NCBI GenBank assembly: GCA_947486575.1
Contig: CANKUB010000003.1
Coordinates: 42,019-106,018 of the forward strand
Source of the DNA: Betaproteobacteria bacterium
GTDB taxonomy: Bacteria; Pseudomonadota; Gammaproteobacteria; Burkholderiales; SG8-41
Length of the DNA stretch: 64,000 bases
Reading direction: 5' to 3'
Under the pieces are notes generated by a model. It was not told the DNA's origin. It saw only the letters and a list, made by a program, of their open reading frames with translations, and searched no databases. The stretch's first letter is position 1; every line of letters starts with the position of its first letter. The translations under genes were made by a program, and so were the position numbers. Shown piece by piece: positions 61,446 through 64,000 of the stretch.

Positions 61446-62846
61446 ATGACCATCGCCCGTCGCTACGATCCCCACACTTTCAAAGCGCTAACCTTTTACG
61501 ATGCCACGGCGGGTTTCAAATCCGGCAGCGACACACCGCGCGCCTATCTCGAACGCTGTCTCGACACCATCGCCGTACGCGAACCGGTGGTGAAAGCCTT
61601 CGTCGTGTTGAACACAAGCAACGCGCGCGCCGCAGCGGATGCCAGCAGCGCGCGCTGGAAAGCGGGCAAGCCATTGTCGGCCATCGACGGCATGCCCATC
61701 GCCATCAAGGATTTGCTCGAAACCAAAGACATGCCCACCGAGATGGGCTGCGAGGCGTATCGCGGCAATAACACGCTGCGCGACAACGCCGCCGTGTGGG
61801 CACTGCGTGAAGCCGGTGCGGTCATCCTCGGCAAGACAGTCACGGCAGAGCTCGGCGGCTCGCACCCCGGCCCCACCACCAATCCATTTGATCCCGCCTG
61901 CACGCCGGGCGGATCGTCGTCCGGCTCGGCCGCCGCTATTGCGGCGCACATGGCGCCTGCGGCTTTGGGCACGCAAGTCGGCGGGTCCGTTATCCGTCCG
62001 GCGGCCTATTGCGGCAACATTGCGCTCAAGCCGACGCAAGGCGGCATCAACCGGGGCGAGCGCCAAACCACCAGCATGAGCACCACCGGCGTTCACGCGG
62101 GCTGCATTGAAGACATGTGGCAGGTGGCGATCGAAATCGCACGCCGCGCGGGCGGCGATCCGGGCAAGCTGGGGCTGTTCGGCCCTTCGACACCACCGGA
62201 AGCGGTAAAACCACAAAGGCTGATCGTGATCGAATCCGCTGGCTGGGCAGTAGCGGATGCTGCCACCCGCAAGGCGTTCGAGAAATTGCTCGAGAACCTC
62301 GCTAAAAAAGGCGTTGCGTTGATCCGGCGCAATGACCATGCGTGGATCGAAGCACTGGAGCAATCCATTATTAAAGCTGCTGACATCGCCAACAACATCA
62401 CCGCCTGGGAAAATCGCTGGTATCAGGCAGCGCTGATAGAACGCTATCCGCAAGGTGTGAGCGAGCGCATCAAGTCCACCGTGAAAAAAGCGCTATCGAT
62501 GTCACCCGATGACTACCGCGCGCTGCTGCTGCAACGTGCCACCGCACAACTATGCCACGAGACGCTCGCCCCATTGGCCGATGCCATCATCATGTTGAGT
62601 TGCCCGGGCCCCGCACCGCTGTGGCCCGGCGATGTGCCCGGTCAGCCGCTGGCTCCACGCCCCACCGGTGATTCGGTATTCAACACGCCCAGTTCAATGC
62701 TGCACGCGCCGTGCGTGACCATGCCATTACTCGCTGTCGATGGCATGCCAGTGGGTGTGCAGCTCATGGGCCAGCAACATGAAGACGCGCGCATGACAGC
62801 ACTGGCGCGGTGGATGCTGCACTCGGTCGCGCCGGTTGTTGGTTGA
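61446..62846 (+). CDS. Amidase signature family protein
   Basis: GMPIAIKDLLETKDMPTEMG, GGSSSGSAAAIAAHMAPAALGTQVGGSVIRPAAYCG. Confidence 0.93.
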   Translation: MTIARRYDPHTFKALTFYDATAGFKSGSDTPRAYLERCLDTIAVREPVVKAFVVLNTSNARAAADASSARWKAGKPLSAIDGMPIAIKDLLETKDMPTEMGCEAYRGNNTLRDNAAVWALREAGAVILGKTVTAELGGSHPGPTTNPFDPACTPGGSSSGSAAAIAAHMAPAALGTQVGGSVIRPAAYCGNIALKPTQGGINRGERQTTSMSTTGVHAGCIEDMWQVAIEIARRAGGDPGKLGLFGPSTPPEAVKPQRLIVIESAGWAVADAATRKAFEKLLENLAKKGVALIRRNDHAWIEALEQSIIKAADIANNITAWENRWYQAALIERYPQGVSERIKSTVKKALSMSPDDYRALLLQRATAQLCHETLAPLADAIIMLSCPGPAPLWPGDVPGQPLAPRPTGDSVFNTPSSMLHAPCVTMPLLAVDGMPVGVQLMGQQHEDARMTALARWMLHSVAPVVG

Positions 62847-63829
62847 TGTGCGTCCTCAAGTTCAAGTGCGCCATGCTGGGCATGGCCGTATCGATATCGA
62901 TCTGGCCGGGCAACCCCGCTTTTGCCCAAACTTACCCGCAACGCCCAGTGCGATTCATCGTGCCCGTCTCCGCAGGCGGTGCCACAGACATTCTGACGCG
63001 CACGCTCGCACAGCGGCTAACCGCCACATGGGGTCAGCAGGTTCTCGTTGATAACCGGCCAGGCGGCGGCAGCAATGTCGGCTTCGAAGCCGCCGCGCAG
63101 GCGCCCGCCGATGGTCATACGCTGCTGATGGCGCAGCCCGCATTCACCGTCAATGTCAGTCTTTACCGTAAGCTCGCCTACGATCCCTTAAAAGATTTTT
63201 CCACGGTAACGCTGACAGCGTCCGGCGCCAACGTGCTGGTCATACACCCCTCGGTACCCGTGACCACGCTCAAAGAATTTATTGCGCTGGCCAAATCCAA
63301 ACCGGGGCAGCTTAACTATGCCTCATCAGGCAATGGTTCATCCGGACATTTGTCGGGACAGTTGTTCAAAACCATTGCAGGCGTTGATATCACGCACATA
63401 CCTTACAAGGGTGCGAGCACCTCGATTACCGATCTGATCGGCGGGCATGTCGACATGGCGATTGTGAGCCTGTCTTCGGTGACGGCACACCTGCAGTCCC
63501 GACGGCTGCGCGCGCTGGTCATCACCAGCGCACGACGTTCAGCATTGATGCCGGATCTGCCGACCTTTGCGGAAGCCGGCCTCAAAGGCATCGAAATTTC
63601 GGGATGGTATGGCGTGGTGGTGCCCGCGGGCACCAGCAAGGACATCATCGGCCGCCTGCACAGCGACATCACGCGTGTGCTGGCGCAGCCGGATGTCGTG
63701 CGGACGCTGGCCGCCGCAGGACTTGAAACCATGCCGCCCAACAGCCCTGAAGAATTCACCGCGCATCTGCGCACAGAAATCGCCAAATGGGCCAAGGTCG
63801 TCAAAGCCTCTGGTGCCCGCGCAGACTAA
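62846..63829 (+). CDS. Bug/TctC-family solute-binding protein
   Basis: YPQRPVRFIVPVSAGGATDILTR, VDNRPGGGSNVGFE; TGATG overlap with the amidase stop. Confidence 0.92.
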   Translation: MCVLKFKCAMLGMAVSISIWPGNPAFAQTYPQRPVRFIVPVSAGGATDILTRTLAQRLTATWGQQVLVDNRPGGGSNVGFEAAAQAPADGHTLLMAQPAFTVNVSLYRKLAYDPLKDFSTVTLTASGANVLVIHPSVPVTTLKEFIALAKSKPGQLNYASSGNGSSGHLSGQLFKTIAGVDITHIPYKGASTSITDLIGGHVDMAIVSLSSVTAHLQSRRLRALVITSARRSALMPDLPTFAEAGLKGIEISGWYGVVVPAGTSKDIIGRLHSDITRVLAQPDVVRTLAAAGLETMPPNSPEEFTAHLRTEIAKWAKVVKASGARAD

Positions 63830-63834
63830 CGTAT

Positions 63835-63851
63835 AAATAACTCAATAAAAA
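63835..63851 (+). repeat. Truncated AT-rich dispersed element abutting the IS end
   Basis: aaataactcaataaaaa then ggggtcttcgcg. Confidence 0.55.
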
Positions 63852-64000
63852 GGGGTCTTCGCGTACGAGTGTGGGTGAATTTGAGGCATTTTAGAGCACT
63901 GGCAACATGCACGTGAGTATTTTCAGTCGCAGATATTCCTCATCGCGCAGCCCGTATGCACGACGTTGAATGACGCGAATTTTGTTGTTCAATCCCTCAA
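63852..64000 (-). mobile_element. End of an ISL3-family-like insertion sequence (continues beyond the window)
   Basis: ggggtcttcgcgtacgagtgtgggtg IR-like terminus followed by the transposase 3' end. Confidence 0.65.
63891..64000 (-). CDS. C-terminus of an ISL3-like transposase (partial)
   Basis: Reverse-strand frame EGLNNKIRVIQRRAYGLRDEEYLRLKILTCMLPVL*. Confidence 0.75.
   Translation of the reverse strand, partial: EGLNNKIRVIQRRAYGLRDEEYLRLKILTCMLPVL

Noticed and set aside
61488-62453. 321-aa minus-strand ORF
   Set aside because: Antisense to the amidase gene, no motif.
1-64000. CRISPR array, rRNA or tRNA genes
   Set aside because: No regular repeat-spacer structure, and no tRNA/rRNA signature recognised by eye; a tRNAscan/Infernal run would be needed to exclude cryptic ones.

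Overview
The window is about 64 kb of a GC-rich proteobacterial chromosome, probably Betaproteobacteria/Burkholderiales-like. It is dense with catabolic and accessory genes set among housekeeping loci (purM, purN, rsmB-like, rpmG, rpmB, radC, coaBC, pdxH, pit, uvrA-like). Main observations: (1) A probable selenoprotein of the UGSC family at 55385-55981. An in-frame TGA sits in 'WGD-U-GGCT', the frame stays open on both sides, a 7-bp GUCGUGG/CCACGAC hairpin with loop UGUAU starts 11 nt after the UGA, and the stop overlaps the next start as ATGA. The supplied ORF track splits this gene in two. (2) A dispersed, non-palindromic AT-rich element of about 30 bp (core TAAAAACAATANGTTAC), with about 19 recognisable copies in both orientations. 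Copies lie on gene junctions, often overlapping stop or start codons, and also in-frame inside CDSs (twice in the UvrA-like gene, once in the rsmB-like gene). I do not recognise it as a described repeat. (3) A truncated copy of this element at the right edge abuts what looks like the end of an ISL3-family IS, whose transposase C-terminus I can read on the minus strand. (4) Thirteen Bug/TctC-type solute-binding proteins with no TctA/TctB membrane genes in the window. (5) A double-length UvrA-like protein (1872 aa). (6) A radC frameshifted immediately after HNHP. (7) A remnant of a second 3-hydroxyisobutyrate-dehydrogenase-like gene beside a BrnT/antitoxin module. No tRNA, rRNA or CRISPR was recognised. 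All family assignments are from reading motifs; no database search was run.
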